Notes under the pieces: generated by a model
Databases searched by the model: none
What the model was told of the DNA's origin: nothing
The model's input: only the letters and a program-made list of their open reading frames with translations
Assembly (NCBI GenBank): GCA_017554305.1
Contig: JAFZIN010000028.1
Span: forward strand, 1-64,000
Reading direction: 5' to 3'
DNA length: 64,000 nucleotides
Source of the DNA: Bacteroidales bacterium
GTDB taxonomy: Bacteria; Bacteroidota; Bacteroidia; Bacteroidales; UBA932
In this document: positions 51,352 to 61,650 of the stretch, in pieces
Layout: each line of letters begins with the position of its first letter
How positions within the stretch are numbered: the first letter of the stretch is position 1
Made by a program: the position numbers and the translations under genes

Positions 51352-54300
51352 CTAAACCAATCCCTTACCGTGGCAGTTCTTAAATTTCTTACCGCTTCCG
51401 CAAGGGCAAGGATCGTTACGGCCCACCTTCTTCTCCACGTGAACCGGCTGGTTGCTTCTGCCCTCTCTTCCGGCAGCCGCCGCGGCCTCCGCACTTCCGT
51501 CATCTCTACGCATACTCATCTTGCTCATATCTGTCTTTCTTCCTCTCTCTTCCTGACGGAGTGATGCATCTTCTTCCTGGCGCAGAGCAAGTTGCGCTCT
51601 TACAAGGAATGAGATAACATCTCTGCTTATATTCTCAATAACGGTCTTAAAGAGTTCGTAACCCTCAAACTTATAGATTACCAGCGGATCTTTCTGCTCG
51701 TAAGTTGCATTCTGAACAGACTGCTTAAGGTCATCCATATCTCTTAAGTGCTGCTTCCAGTGCTCGTCTATCTTAATGAGTGTTACGCACTTAACCAGAG
51801 CCTTCTGAATCTCTTTACCCTTGGTATCTACAGCCTTCTTCATATTTACAATGAGCTGCAGAACCTTCTGTCCGTCTGTAATAGGAATTGCAACATTCTG
51901 ATATGTAGCAGACTGTGCCTTGAATATTCTCTCAACAATAGGATATGTCTTGTTTACAAGGGTCTCACCTCTTCTTTCAATTATCTGGGTAATAGCCTCT
52001 TCCAGAACATCGCTGAGCTGAGAAGAGGACATCTTAAGGAACTGCTCCTCATCAAAATCGGGATCTAAAGATACCTGTCTTATGAGTTCCAGTTTGAACT
52101 CCTCAAATGAGTAATCGTTCTTGCGGTAAGCCATTGCCTCTGAGAAGTCTGCAATCATGTTCTGCAAATCCACATCCATTCTCTCACCGTTGATGGCGTT
52201 GTTTCTGCGGGCATAGATCACAGTTCTCTGAGTATTCATAACATCGTCATACTCAAGCAGTCTCTTACGTATACCAAAGTTGTTCTCCTCAACTTTCTTC
52301 TGTGCTCTCTCAACAGAAGATGAGAGCCACTTGTGCTGCAGAACCTCTCCCTCTTTCATACCCATACGGTCTACCAGCTTGGCAATTCTGTCTGCACCAA
52401 AGAGTCTCATAAGGTTGTCTTCCAGAGATACATAGAACTCAGAAGAGCCAGGGTCTCCCTGTCTTCCGGCACGTCCGCGGAGCTGACGGTCTACACGGCG
52501 GCTATCATGACGCTCGGTTCCTATGATTGCCAAACCTCCGGCCTCAACAACGCCCTCTCCCAGTTTAATATCTGTACCACGGCCGGCCATGTTGGTTGCA
52601 ATGGTAACTGTTCCGGCCTGTCCTGCGTTGGCAACAATCTCCGCCTCCTTTGCGTGGAGTTTAGCGTTCAGTACGCTGTGAGGTATTCTCCTGAGTGTAA
52701 GAGATTTACTCAGCATTTCAGATACCTCAACAGAGGTAGTACCCACAAGGCAAGGACGGCCCGCCTTACGCAGTGCAACTATTCTGTCAATTACTGCGTT
52801 GAACTTATCTTTTCTTGTTCTGTAAATGAGGTCTTCTGCATCCTGACGTATAACAGGTTTATTTGTAGGGATGGAGACAACATCCAACTTGTAAATAGAC
52901 CAGAACTCACCGGCCTCTGTAGATGCGGTACCGGTCATACCTGCAAGTTTGTGGTACATACGGAAGTAGTTCTGCAGGGTAATGGTTGCAAAGGTCTGAG
53001 TAGCAGCCTCCACCTTCACTCTCTCCTTTGCCTCAACAGCCTGGTGCAAACCGTCAGACCAGCGTCTTCCCTCCATTATACGACCCGTCTGCTCATCTAC
53101 AATTTTAATCTTGTTGTCTATGATTACGTAATCAACATCTTTCTCAAAGAGGGTGTAGGCCTTAAGTAACTGAGTTACTGTGTGTACCCTCTCGGCCTTA
53201 ATGGCGTAATCTGCCATAAGCTGATCCTTCTCCGTCTGCTTCTCCTCATCACTCTTGCCGGATTTTTCAATCTCAGAAACGGCCGCTCCAACATCAGGAA
53301 TGACAAAGAACTTAGGATCATTAACCAGTGAGGCAATGTACTCATTACCCTTATCTGTCATCTCAACAGATCTTTCCTGCTCATCTATAACAAAATAGAG
53401 AGGGTCTGTAACTACGTGCATCTCACGGTTGTTGTTCTGCATGTAGAAGTTGTTCACGCTGTTCAGCAGCTGTTTCATTCCCTGCTCGGAGAGGAACTTA
53501 ATGAGCGGATTGTACTTAGGCAGAGCCTTGTGCGCTCTTAAGAGTGCCATTCCTCCCTCATCTTTCTTGCCGGCGGCAATGAGTCTCTTGGCCTCGTTCA
53601 GATATTTTGTAGCCTCCTGTTTCTGAATATTATAGAGCTTCTCAACGTATGGCTTGTACTCCTCATACTGCTGGTCTTCTCCCTTTGGAACCGGACCGGA
53701 AATAATCAACGGTGTACGGGCATCGTCAATCAACACGGAGTCTACCTCATCCACAATTGCATAGTGGTGCTCTCTCTGAACCAGATCTTCCAGAGATACT
53801 GCCATATTGTCTCTTAGGTAGTCAAAACCAAACTCGTTGTTGGTACCAAAGGTGATGTCTGCAAGGTAAGCCTTCTTACGTGCCTCAGAATTAGGCTCGT
53901 GCTTATCTATACAGTCTACGGAGAGGCCGTGGAACTGATACAGCGGACCCATCCACTCGGAGTCTCTTTTTGCCAGATAGTCATTTACGGTAACCACGTG
54001 GGTTCCCATTCCTGCAAGTGCGTTGAGGAATACAGGAAGAGTTGCAACCAGGGTCTTACCCTCACCGGTTGCCATCTCTGCAATCTTTCCCTGGTGCAGC
54101 ACTATACCTCCAATTAACTGAACGTCATAGTGTACCATATCCCAGGTTATCATATTGCCGCCGGCCATCCAGCTGTTTGCCCATACGGCGTTGTCTCCCT
54201 CAATCTTTACGTAGTCAAACCTTGCACTCAAGTCCTTATCAAAATCGGTAGCCGTAACGGTAATGGTCTCATTCTCCTTAAAACGGCGTGCCGTAGATTT

Positions 54301-54651
54301 CATAATTGCAAAGGCCGTAGGAAGTACCTCATTCAGAACTACTTCTATATCCTCGTTAATCTTCTTTTTAATACGGTCATCTTCTGCGGCAATCTTCTCC
54401 TTCTCCTTTGCAGAAATCTCAACATCCTCCAACTGGCTCTTGAGTTCCTCACGCTTTTTAAGATCAGATGCTATCCTCTCTCTGATTGTACGCTTAACAT
54501 TGTTTGTCTCCTCTCTGAGCTGATTATCTGAAAGTTGATCAACTCTCTCATACTCCTTAAGAACATTTGCAAGAATAGGCTTAATAGCCTTTAAATCTCT
54601 CTCCTCCTTGGAACCAAAGATACTCTTAAGAAGGTTTGACATTGTACTCAT
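51352..54651 (-). CDS. secA: Preprotein translocase ATPase SecA
   Basis: A 1,099-residue SecA motor for post-translational export through SecYEG. Walker A is [18 protein letters not shown]-like [26 protein letters not shown] and [12 protein letters not shown] lie in the helicase core. The zinc-binding SEC-C tail [19 protein letters not shown] ends the protein. Inserts make it longer than the 900-residue E. coli form, as usual in Bacteroidota. It lies upstream of lpdA on the same strand. Confidence 0.97.
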   Translation of the reverse strand: MSTMSNLLKSIFGSKEERDLKAIKPILANVLKEYERVDQLSDNQLREETNNVKRTIRERIASDLKKREELKSQLEDVEISAKEKEKIAAEDDRIKKKINEDIEVVLNEVLPTAFAIMKSTARRFKENETITVTATDFDKDLSARFDYVKIEGDNAVWANSWMAGGNMITWDMVHYDVQLIGGIVLHQGKIAEMATGEGKTLVATLPVFLNALAGMGTHVVTVNDYLAKRDSEWMGPLYQFHGLSVDCIDKHEPNSEARKKAYLADITFGTNNEFGFDYLRDNMAVSLEDLVQREHHYAIVDEVDSVLIDDARTPLIISGPVPKGEDQQYEEYKPYVEKLYNIQKQEATKYLNEAKRLIAAGKKDEGGMALLRAHKALPKYNPLIKFLSEQGMKQLLNSVNNFYMQNNNREMHVVTDPLYFVIDEQERSVEMTDKGNEYIASLVNDPKFFVIPDVGAAVSEIEKSGKSDEEKQTEKDQLMADYAIKAERVHTVTQLLKAYTLFEKDVDYVIIDNKIKIVDEQTGRIMEGRRWSDGLHQAVEAKERVKVEAATQTFATITLQNYFRMYHKLAGMTGTASTEAGEFWSIYKLDVVSIPTNKPVIRQDAEDLIYRTRKDKFNAVIDRIVALRKAGRPCLVGTTSVEVSEMLSKSLTLRRIPHSVLNAKLHAKEAEIVANAGQAGTVTIATNMAGRGTDIKLGEGVVEAGGLAIIGTERHDSRRVDRQLRGRAGRQGDPGSSEFYVSLEDNLMRLFGADRIAKLVDRMGMKEGEVLQHKWLSSSVERAQKKVEENNFGIRKRLLEYDDVMNTQRTVIYARRNNAINGERMDVDLQNMIADFSEAMAYRKNDYSFEEFKLELIRQVSLDPDFDEEQFLKMSSSQLSDVLEEAITQIIERRGETLVNKTYPIVERIFKAQSATYQNVAIPITDGQKVLQLIVNMKKAVDTKGKEIQKALVKCVTLIKIDEHWKQHLRDMDDLKQSVQNATYEQKDPLVIYKFEGYELFKTVIENISRDVISFLVRAQLALRQEEDASLRQEERGRKTDMSKMSMRRDDGSAEAAAAAGREGRSNQPVHVEKKVGRNDPCPCGSGKKFKNCHGKGLV

Positions 54652-54791
54652 ATACTCTATCTCTCTTTTTAAAATTAATCATTTTACGCACATCCCTACA
54701 CAATAATGGTGCTGGATGAAATATCTGACAAATGTGCAGAAAAAATTGCAGAAAACAAAGAGAGAGAGGTCTCCAACCAACAAAAAGAAAA

Positions 54792-54813
54792 GGGGATGAC
54801 GTTTATCATCCCC
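54792..54813 (-). terminator. Terminator after the ferredoxin gene
   Basis: GGGGATGA pairs with TCATCCCC around a 6-base loop; on the minus strand it is followed by TTTTCTTTTT. Confidence 0.9.
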
Positions 54814-54836
54814 TTAACCTCAGTTGTATAACTTAA

Positions 54837-55004
54837 TTAACCCTGAACAATAGCACCCATAGGGCAAGCACTTGCACAAGTACCGCACTCAGTGCAAAGA
54901 CCCGGATCAATTGAGTAGATGTCACCTGCAGAGATAGCACCCATTGGGCACTCGCCCTGGCAAGTTCCGCATGCAGCGCAATCTGAAGTAATTTTGTAAG
55001 CCAT
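54837..55004 (-). CDS. 2[4Fe-4S] ferredoxin
   Basis: A 55-residue clostridial-type ferredoxin: MAYKITSDCAACGTCQGECP and LCTECGTCASACP, each a CxxCxxCxxxCP set, binding two [4Fe-4S] clusters. It carries low-potential electrons, for example for pyruvate:ferredoxin oxidoreductase. It is a single-gene unit with its own promoter and terminator. Confidence 0.96.
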   Translation of the reverse strand: MAYKITSDCAACGTCQGECPMGAISAGDIYSIDPGLCTECGTCASACPMGAIVQG

Positions 55005-55044
55005 AATAATTAGTATTTAATTGTTGTTAGTTTCTTTTGGGTGG

Positions 55045-55074
55045 CAAATATACAAATTCCAGACCAATTTCAAA
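55045..55074 (-). promoter_or_regulatory. Ferredoxin promoter
   Basis: Minus-strand TTTG (55071-55074), 18-bp spacer, TATATTTG (55045-55052), 40 bp upstream of the ferredoxin start. Confidence 0.6.
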
Positions 55075-55079
55075 GTATA

Positions 55080-58025
55080 TTAATATCCAAAGATATCCTC
55101 TGTCTTAAGGATGTTTACTTTACCGTAACTTGGAGCAATATCCTTAAGTTTCAACTCAGGTATATTTCCCAGAATACCGGTGTTGTATGCACGTCCCTTA
55201 ATGTTGTTCTTCTGGTAGTTAACAATGTCATCCAAATTCAGGGAAGAAATCTTCTCATAGAGTTTCTTGTCATAATCCAGAGATACTCCCTTCTCATTCA
55301 GAGCAATATAGTGCCAGATAACGTCTATTCCGTTGTAACGGCGGGTTGCAAGGTTCTGCAGAGTGTTGGCCTTTGCTACGTCAAATGACTTCTGAGCAAC
55401 AGGCATATCTGTCAGAATCTCATCAAATGCCTTCATTGCATCCAGCATCTTATCATTCTGAGTGTAAATTCTTGCAAGATAGTAAGGCACTTCGCCCTTG
55501 CGTGAAGGAAGAGTAGTGAATGCGCTTGCGTGGTATGCAAGTCCCTTAGCCTCACGCAGATCCTGGAATACTATAGAAGACATTCCGCTTCCGAAGTATG
55601 TATCATACAGCTTTGTAAAGGCGTCATTCTCAGCGTTGTACTCTTTATCATCGTAAGTAGTAACCTTGTAGAGGTTAATCTGGTTAGCCTTGTAAGGAGC
55701 AACAAATACTCTTGCAACTGAAGAGTTCCAAGGGTTGAATATCCTGGAAGGTCCAAACTCTGCAAGATTCTCCTCAACCTTATGAAGATCTGCAATTTTA
55801 GCCTTAATCTCATCCTTTGAGAGAGGTCCGTAGTAAACAATGTCATGTTTGTGACGGAAGAGATCCTTAACAGCATCAATCAGCTGGTCTGAAGTAAGCA
55901 TTGCAATCTCCAGAGGTTTGAGATCTGTAGTAAGCGAGTTCTCAGGACCGTATGCAGCATACATCATAACTGCGTTCTCATTGCTGCGCTTGTCTGTCTT
56001 GGCGTTGAACTTCTCCAGCATCCAGTTCTGCTTCATAACAGCAAGAAGCTGCTCGTCTCCCTTAACGTTCTTAACCATATCCTCAAAGATTGCGCAGGCA
56101 TCGTCCAAAGTTGAGCTGAGGCCTGAAACAAAGGCGGTTACATCGTTAGGAGAATCGCTTATTCCAACGTTGGCTGCCAGAGCGTAAAGCTTGGTGCGGA
56201 GCTCCTCATTGCTCAAAGAATCTGTACCCAAAGCATTTACGTAAGAGATAGCGTAAGGAAGAAGGCGGTTATCGTTAGAACCGTTTGTAAAGTAGTAGTT
56301 TATCTGAGCAAGCTCGTTATCGTCATTGTGCTTGTAGTAGAAAAGCTGTCCGTTAGAGAGAGTATCTACGCTCATATCCTTCTTGTAATCAACAAATACC
56401 GGCTCAATAGGTTTTGCAGCGTTAATGAACTCCTCAATGTCTCTTAAGAACTGAGAAGAGGTGTCACGGTTAGTGCGGATAGCTGTAATTGCCGGTTTCT
56501 CAAGGGTTTTAACGCCTACCTGAGGACCAACAACCTTGTTAACCTGAACGTAGTTGTCATTAAAGTTTCTCTTTGCAAAGGCAACAATGTCATCCTTTGT
56601 AATCTTCTCCAAACGCTCAACCTGGTTAACTACATAATCCCAAGGGAGATGATTGATGAATGCCTGATACTGCATGGCGGCAATGCTGCGGTAAGAATCC
56701 TGCATCTGCATCTTCATCTTCTTGAGGTTGTTGAGAATAGAAGTAATCATAGACTCGTCAAACTCACCCTTCTTAATCTTCTCAATCTCATCAAATACCA
56801 GCTGCTTAGCCTCCTCCAGAGTCTGTCCCTCTCTTGGCTCGCTCTCTGCAAAGAAGAGAGTGTAGTCTGTAAGTTCGTAAGTGTAAGCGGCAGAACCCAG
56901 AGTCTTGTGAGGACGGTTAATGTCCAAATCTACAAGACCGGCAACTCCGTTAAAGAGAATGTTCTTAACCATATAAAGAGTATCCTCCGTGTAGTTGATA
57001 CCCTCTTTGTTTGCCCTGTAAGCAGAAGGGAATCTCCAACCAACCATAACAAACGGAGACTCAAGGCCGTAAACGGTCTTCTCAATATGCTCGTTAATAG
57101 GCTCCTCATCCTCAAACTCCAGCAACTTTATGTTGTCATTCTTCTGCCAGTCTCCAAAGTACTGCTTAATCACCTTAATAACCTCATCCGGATTAAAGTC
57201 ACCTGCCATACAGATAGCTACGTTGTTAGGTACGTAGAAGTTATTGAAGTGATTCTGAATATTCACAATGGATGGGTTCTTCAGGTGCTCCTGAGTTCCT
57301 ATGGTGGTCTGCAAGCCGTAAGGATGCTTGTCAAACATTGCAAAGAGCAGAGTATCTACAGCATTGCCTCCGTCATTTGAGAGAGAGAGGTTGCACTCCT
57401 CGTAAACTGCCTCAAGCTCTGTGTGGAAACCTCTTATAACCATATTCTTAAAGCGGTCACTCTGAATCTTTGCCCAGGCCTCAACCATGTTGGAAGGAAT
57501 ATCCTCTGTATAAACGGTCATATCAAATGAGGTGAAGGCGTTGGAACCTTTTGCACCCATCTGAGCCATAATCTTGTCATACTCGTTACCAATAAAGTAC
57601 TGAGATGCCTCGTATGAGAGGGAATCTATGAGCGCATACTGTGCCTTTCTCTCCTCTGGGTCTGTAAGAGTTCTGTACTTTTCAAACTCCTCAGTAATTC
57701 TGTCCAGATAAGGTTTCTCTGCCTCATAATTGGTTGTACCAAAGCTCTTTGTACCCTTGAACATCAGGTGCTCCAGGTAGTGTGAAAGACCGGTAGTCTC
57801 TGCCGGGTCATTCTTACTTCCGGTTCTTACTGCAACGTAAGTCTGAATTCTTGGTTCCTTCTTAACCACTGAAAGATAAACGGTAAGGCCGTTATCCAGT
57901 GTGTAGATTCTGGTTGCGGTAGGGTCTCCCTTTACGGTGGTATATTTCTCACCGCAGGATACAATTGCGCTTGCAAGCACGATTGTTGCAACCAACATTG
58001 TTGAAAGTTTAAATATGCGTTTCAT
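55080..58025 (-). CDS. M16-family zinc peptidase lipoprotein (insulinase/pitrilysin type)
   Basis: A 981-residue peptidase with a lipoprotein signal (lipobox AIVSC, Cys near 24). The inverted zinc motif HYLEH lies near residue 85, and the third ligand follows in LEAVYEECNLS. Two paired M16 halves are present; the second lacks HxxEH, as is normal. It degrades peptides in the periplasm or at the outer membrane. It is a single-gene unit, divergent from the DUF1573 gene. A TATTTTTG box lies at 58058-58065 on its strand. Confidence 0.93.
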   Translation of the reverse strand: MKRIFKLSTMLVATIVLASAIVSCGEKYTTVKGDPTATRIYTLDNGLTVYLSVVKKEPRIQTYVAVRTGSKNDPAETTGLSHYLEHLMFKGTKSFGTTNYEAEKPYLDRITEEFEKYRTLTDPEERKAQYALIDSLSYEASQYFIGNEYDKIMAQMGAKGSNAFTSFDMTVYTEDIPSNMVEAWAKIQSDRFKNMVIRGFHTELEAVYEECNLSLSNDGGNAVDTLLFAMFDKHPYGLQTTIGTQEHLKNPSIVNIQNHFNNFYVPNNVAICMAGDFNPDEVIKVIKQYFGDWQKNDNIKLLEFEDEEPINEHIEKTVYGLESPFVMVGWRFPSAYRANKEGINYTEDTLYMVKNILFNGVAGLVDLDINRPHKTLGSAAYTYELTDYTLFFAESEPREGQTLEEAKQLVFDEIEKIKKGEFDESMITSILNNLKKMKMQMQDSYRSIAAMQYQAFINHLPWDYVVNQVERLEKITKDDIVAFAKRNFNDNYVQVNKVVGPQVGVKTLEKPAITAIRTNRDTSSQFLRDIEEFINAAKPIEPVFVDYKKDMSVDTLSNGQLFYYKHNDDNELAQINYYFTNGSNDNRLLPYAISYVNALGTDSLSNEELRTKLYALAANVGISDSPNDVTAFVSGLSSTLDDACAIFEDMVKNVKGDEQLLAVMKQNWMLEKFNAKTDKRSNENAVMMYAAYGPENSLTTDLKPLEIAMLTSDQLIDAVKDLFRHKHDIVYYGPLSKDEIKAKIADLHKVEENLAEFGPSRIFNPWNSSVARVFVAPYKANQINLYKVTTYDDKEYNAENDAFTKLYDTYFGSGMSSIVFQDLREAKGLAYHASAFTTLPSRKGEVPYYLARIYTQNDKMLDAMKAFDEILTDMPVAQKSFDVAKANTLQNLATRRYNGIDVIWHYIALNEKGVSLDYDKKLYEKISSLNLDDIVNYQKNNIKGRAYNTGILGNIPELKLKDIAPSYGKVNILKTEDIFGY

Positions 58026-58087
58026 GTCTAAAAATGAATATTTGCAATTGAAGCAGACAAAAATACTAAATAAATGGAACTAAATGT

Positions 58088-58095
58088 TAAATTTG
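58088..58095 (+). promoter_or_regulatory. -7 box TAAATTTG for the DUF1573 gene
   Basis: Matches TAnnTTTG, 17 bp before the ATG at 58113; the -33 element is not clear. Confidence 0.4.
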
Positions 58096-58112
58096 TGGGT
58101 TAATTATCAACA

Positions 58113-59228
58113 ATGGGAAGAAGAGAAAAAAATAGGGTTACAGCTGCCCTCAGAGTGGGTTTAACCATCGTGATTATAATTTTCTTCACGATAGTTAACT
58201 CTTTTGCACAGACGGGCCACACCACCTCACTCAAATTTGACAAGGTTGTGCACAACTTTGGCAAGTTCCTAGCTTCATCCGGTGCAAAGAGCTGCACATT
58301 CAAATATACCAATGTGAGCAGTGAGCCGGTTGTAATCAACAACATCCTCTCCTCCTGCGGCTGCAGCGTGCCTGAATGGAACAAAGCCCCTATCAAGCCC
58401 GGAGAGAGCGGAGAGATTAAGGTAACCTTCCTCAACGATCAGGGTCCCTACCCTTTTGACAAGACCCTCACCGTTTATCTCTCATCTTCTCAAAAGCCTG
58501 TAATGTTGAGAATTACAGGAGTGGCTTACGATAAGGAGAAACCAATTTCTGAACTCTATCCCGCACATTTTGGCCCTCTTGGAATGAAGACAGACGTTCA
58601 GAACGGCGGGCAGATTGAACAGGGGCTCTCAAAATCTCTTAAGGAGAATGTTGTAAACCTCTCATCCAAAGCCGTTAATGTTTCATTTGAAGATATAGAT
58701 CCCGCTTTGGAGATCTCCATAAAGCCAACCAGAATTGAGCCTGGAGAGAGCGCAACCATCTCATACACAATCAATACCCAAAAGGGACCAAAGCGCTGGG
58801 GAAAGAACAACTACAAGGCTTCAATAGTTGTAGACGGCAAGAAAACCGGCAAATTGTTTAAGAGCCAGGCTGTTATTCTCACCCCTTATACAGGCCTCAC
58901 CTCCAAGCAGATAGATGAAGGCTCCCAGATTTTTGCAGAGCGCAGTTCCATAAGTTTTGGCACTGCAAAAGTTGGAGATAAGATTCCGGTAAGTTTCAAA
59001 TTCCGCAACCCGGGCAAAAAGACCCTTGTAATTTACAAGGTGGAGACGGGCGGAGACAAGATGGAGATAAACTGCCCGGCCAGAATTGCTCCCAATGCAA
59101 CGGCCACCCTTACCGGAACCATTACAGCACAGACAAAAGATTTAGATAAAGTATTTATAATCACTCTAATAACAAACTCACCGCAGCGCCCTATAGTTAC
59201 GCTGTTTGTTAGCGGAGTTATACAGTAA
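58113..59228 (+). CDS. DUF1573 domain protein, exported
   Basis: A 371-residue protein with a signal sequence (hydrophobic residues 17-30, then NSFAQ). Residues 38-135 are an Ig-like DUF1573 domain (HNFGKFLASS; ILSSCGCSVPEWNKAPIKPGE), and a second similar domain follows at about 270-370 (ISFGTAKVGDKIPVSFKFRN). It probably acts in the periplasm or on the surface; function unknown. It leads into meaB 5 bp later. The signal-peptide codons hold AACTATCGNGA copy 6 antisense, plus a one-mismatch partner at 58163-58173. Confidence 0.88.
   Translation: MGRREKNRVTAALRVGLTIVIIIFFTIVNSFAQTGHTTSLKFDKVVHNFGKFLASSGAKSCTFKYTNVSSEPVVINNILSSCGCSVPEWNKAPIKPGESGEIKVTFLNDQGPYPFDKTLTVYLSSSQKPVMLRITGVAYDKEKPISELYPAHFGPLGMKTDVQNGGQIEQGLSKSLKENVVNLSSKAVNVSFEDIDPALEISIKPTRIEPGESATISYTINTQKGPKRWGKNNYKASIVVDGKKTGKLFKSQAVILTPYTGLTSKQIDEGSQIFAERSSISFGTAKVGDKIPVSFKFRNPGKKTLVIYKVETGGDKMEINCPARIAPNATATLTGTITAQTKDLDKVFIITLITNSPQRPIVTLFVSGVIQ
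58186..58196 (-). repeat. AACTATCGNGA motif, copy 6
   Basis: AACTATCGTGA followed by AGAAAAT on the minus strand, antisense in the DUF1573 gene. With AACCATCGTGA at 58163-58173 it forms an inverted pair. The 17-mer 58180-58196 is the exact reverse complement of 61502-61518. Confidence 0.7.
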
Positions 59229-59233
59229 CAGAT

Positions 59234-60394
59234 ATGAGCAAGAAGGCAACCAACAAGATTGCGGCAAATACAGAAGATTGGCCACCAAAGAAGTGTGATA
59301 ACCCGGATACTGCATTAATTGTAAATGACGGAGTTCACGGCCAGCCGGTGGTTAATCCCTACATAAAGAACTTTTTTGCCAAGAAAAAACCTAACCTGCT
59401 TACAGCCAAGGAGTACCTCAAGGGCATCTTTGAGGGAGACCGCTCCGTTTTAGGCAGAGCAATAACACTGGTGGAGAGTTCCAACCCGGAGCATCGCGCT
59501 CTGGCCAAGGAGATTATAATGGGTTGCCAGGAGAAGATTCGCAAGAGCAAAATCCGCACTATGAGAATAGGCATCACCGGAGTTCCGGGTGCCGGAAAGA
59601 GCACATTCATAGAGGCTTTTGGAGGTTACATCACAGCCAAAGGGCACAAGCTGGCAGTCCTTGCCATTGACCCTTCCAGTGAGAGGAGCAAGGGTTCCAT
59701 CTTGGGAGACAAGACCCGTATGGAGACCCTTACCAAAGACCCTAAAGTCTTTATACGTCCTTCGCCATCCGCAGGCTCTCTGGGCGGAGTTACCAGAAAG
59801 ACTCGTGAGACCATACTGCTCTGTGAGGCAGCAGGTTATGACGTTGTGTTCATAGAGACCGTAGGAGTGGGTCAGAGTGAGACGGCGGTTCACTCAATGA
59901 GTGACTTCTTCCTGCTTCTGATGCTCAGCGGTGCGGGAGATGACCTGCAGGGAATTAAGAGAGGCATTATGGAGATGAGTGACCTTATTGCCATTACCAA
60001 GGCAGACGGCAACAACGAGGAGAAGGCAGAGGGAGCCAAAGCGCTCTATGCCGGTGCGTTGCACCTCTTCCCGCCTACAGATTCAGGCTGGGTTCCAACC
60101 GCAGTTACCTCATCTGCAGTCACTAAGAAGGGTCTGGATGTAATACTTCAGAAGATTGAGGAGTACTTCAAGCTTGTTAAGAAGAACGGCTACTATGACC
60201 TCAAGCGCCGCCAGCAGGCAAAGTACTGGATGTACGAGTCTATTAACGAGACTCTCAAGAACGATTTCTATGATAATCCAAAGATAGATAAGGCTCTTCA
60301 GAAGACTGAGCAGCAGGTACTTGCAGGCCAGATAGATTCCTTTATGGCAGCAGAGCAGCTCATAGATTTATACAGGGAGGAGGAGAAGAAGTAA
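59234..60394 (+). CDS. meaB: Methylmalonyl-CoA mutase-associated GTPase MeaB
   Basis: A 386-residue G3E GTPase that protects and reactivates B12-dependent methylmalonyl-CoA mutase. Walker A GITGVPGAGKSTFIEAFG; IDPSSERSKGSILGDKTRM and RPSPSAGSLGGV are MeaB/ArgK signatures; FIETVGVGQSE and ITKADGNN follow. The mutase genes are not in the window. It lies between the DUF1573 gene and the transporter, 1 bp from the latter. Confidence 0.95.
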   Translation: MSKKATNKIAANTEDWPPKKCDNPDTALIVNDGVHGQPVVNPYIKNFFAKKKPNLLTAKEYLKGIFEGDRSVLGRAITLVESSNPEHRALAKEIIMGCQEKIRKSKIRTMRIGITGVPGAGKSTFIEAFGGYITAKGHKLAVLAIDPSSERSKGSILGDKTRMETLTKDPKVFIRPSPSAGSLGGVTRKTRETILLCEAAGYDVVFIETVGVGQSETAVHSMSDFFLLLMLSGAGDDLQGIKRGIMEMSDLIAITKADGNNEEKAEGAKALYAGALHLFPPTDSGWVPTAVTSSAVTKKGLDVILQKIEEYFKLVKKNGYYDLKRRQQAKYWMYESINETLKNDFYDNPKIDKALQKTEQQVLAGQIDSFMAAEQLIDLYREEEKK

Positions 60395-60395
60395 G

Positions 60396-61493
60396 TTGAA
60401 TCAGATTACCGCCATCTTAACAGAGGCGCTCAAGGGTGCCGTTATGATTACAGGACTTGTAATCATAATGATGCTCCTTATTGAATTTCTCAACATTGAA
60501 AGCCACGGCAAGACCCTCTATAAACTGCGCACCAAGAACACTTTACAGGTTATTGTAGGTACCCTGTTGGGCATCATTCCCGGCTGCGTGGGAGGCTTTG
60601 CCGCCGTCTCGCTCTACACCCACTCCGTAATAGGATTCGGCGCCCTCATTGCCGCAATGATAGCCTCCACCGGAGACGAGGCCTTTGTAATGGCCGCCAC
60701 CTCCCCTCAAAGCTACCTCTTTGTAATAATTATCCTTTCTTTCATCGCGATAGTTACTGGTCTTATTATCAACCTTGTACAGAAAAAGAGAGGAGTCACT
60801 TCCACCCCTGTCTGCAAGGAGGAATTTGCTCTTCATACAGACGAGGATGAGGCCAACCCATCCCCTTTCAAACTAAACTCCTACCGTAACCTTCTCACTT
60901 TCAGTTGGAGAAGGGCGGTCATAATAATTGGCATTCTGCTCTTTATTGTTGCAATGCTCACCGGACTGATAGATGACGGAGGAGAATCTACCGGCCGTAA
61001 TGATTTGATAGGCAAGATTTTCAATGAGAGGTGGATAAACATCCTCTTTGCCGTTATCTCCCTCTTTACCCTCCTTATGACCGCCACCGCAAAGGAGCAC
61101 TTCATAAGGGAACACATCTGGGACCACCTGCTTAAAAAGCATCTGCCGGGTGTCTTCCTCTGGACTTTAGGTGCCCTTATTGTTTGCGGCATTCTTACAG
61201 AGGAACTTAACATAGAGAGCTGGATATCAACCCACAGCAACTATATGCCGTTGATAGTTCTGGCGGCCGCCGCCATTGGACTTATTCCGCAGAGCGGCCC
61301 TCATGTTATATTCATACTGCTCTGCACACAGGGCACCCTCCCTCTTTACATACTGATAGTGAGCGCAATATCACAGCAAGGCCATGTCTCCCTCCCGCTG
61401 CTTGCAGAGAGCAAAAAGCGCTGGATAATGAGCAAATCGCTCTGCGCCCTAATAGCCATAGCAGCAGGAATGACCTGCTACTTAATAGTTTAA
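60396..61493 (+). CDS. Putative manganese transporter (multi-pass membrane protein)
   Basis: A 365-residue protein, start TTG 1 bp after meaB; the protein then opens NQITAILTEALKGAVMITG. About nine to ten membrane segments in two similar halves, with GCVGGFAAVSLYTH and LIPQSGPHVIFI as matching half-motifs, separated by a polar loop (about 130-160). It fits a family annotated as putative manganese or arsenite-type efflux transporter; substrate not proven. A motif copy (60745-60755) lies antisense. Confidence 0.78.
   Translation: MNQITAILTEALKGAVMITGLVIIMMLLIEFLNIESHGKTLYKLRTKNTLQVIVGTLLGIIPGCVGGFAAVSLYTHSVIGFGALIAAMIASTGDEAFVMAATSPQSYLFVIIILSFIAIVTGLIINLVQKKRGVTSTPVCKEEFALHTDEDEANPSPFKLNSYRNLLTFSWRRAVIIIGILLFIVAMLTGLIDDGGESTGRNDLIGKIFNERWINILFAVISLFTLLMTATAKEHFIREHIWDHLLKKHLPGVFLWTLGALIVCGILTEELNIESWISTHSNYMPLIVLAAAAIGLIPQSGPHVIFILLCTQGTLPLYILIVSAISQQGHVSLPLLAESKKRWIMSKSLCALIAIAAGMTCYLIV
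60745..60755 (-). repeat. AACTATCGNGA motif, copy 7
   Basis: AACTATCGCGA followed by TGAAAGA on the minus strand, antisense in the transporter gene. Confidence 0.7.
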
Positions 61494-61650
61494 GTAAGTG
61501 AAACTATCGTGAAGAAAAGGATTAAATAGGAAGGAAGAAATGAAGAAATGAAGAGAGAAATAAAGAAGAGATGAATGATGTTGGAGAAATTGAAGATAAA
61601 ATAAAATAGAAAAAATAAAAGAGAAATAATAACATAAAAAGAAAAAGAAT
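61494..61650 (+). other. Purine-rich intergenic tract
   Basis: From about 61510 to 61650 the plus strand is almost entirely A and G with few T and very few C. It contains no open frame of note and no hairpin. It serves as the leader of ridA; the last bases before the ATG are AAAAAGAAAAAGAAT. Confidence 0.6.
61502..61512 (+). repeat. AACTATCGNGA motif, copy 8 (intergenic)
   Basis: AACTATCGTGA followed by AGAAAAG, the only copy outside a gene. The 17-mer from 61502 is the reverse complement of 58180-58196, so copies 6 and 8 share the tail as well. Confidence 0.75.

Noticed and set aside
52333..53169. 278-residue open frame opposite secA
   Set aside because: Antisense shadow of secA; no start context, no domain.
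3726..61512. AACTATCGNGA as a strand-polar (KOPS-like) guide motif
   Set aside because: Four copies lie on each strand in this window with no visible polarity, although a window this small cannot exclude a genome-scale bias.
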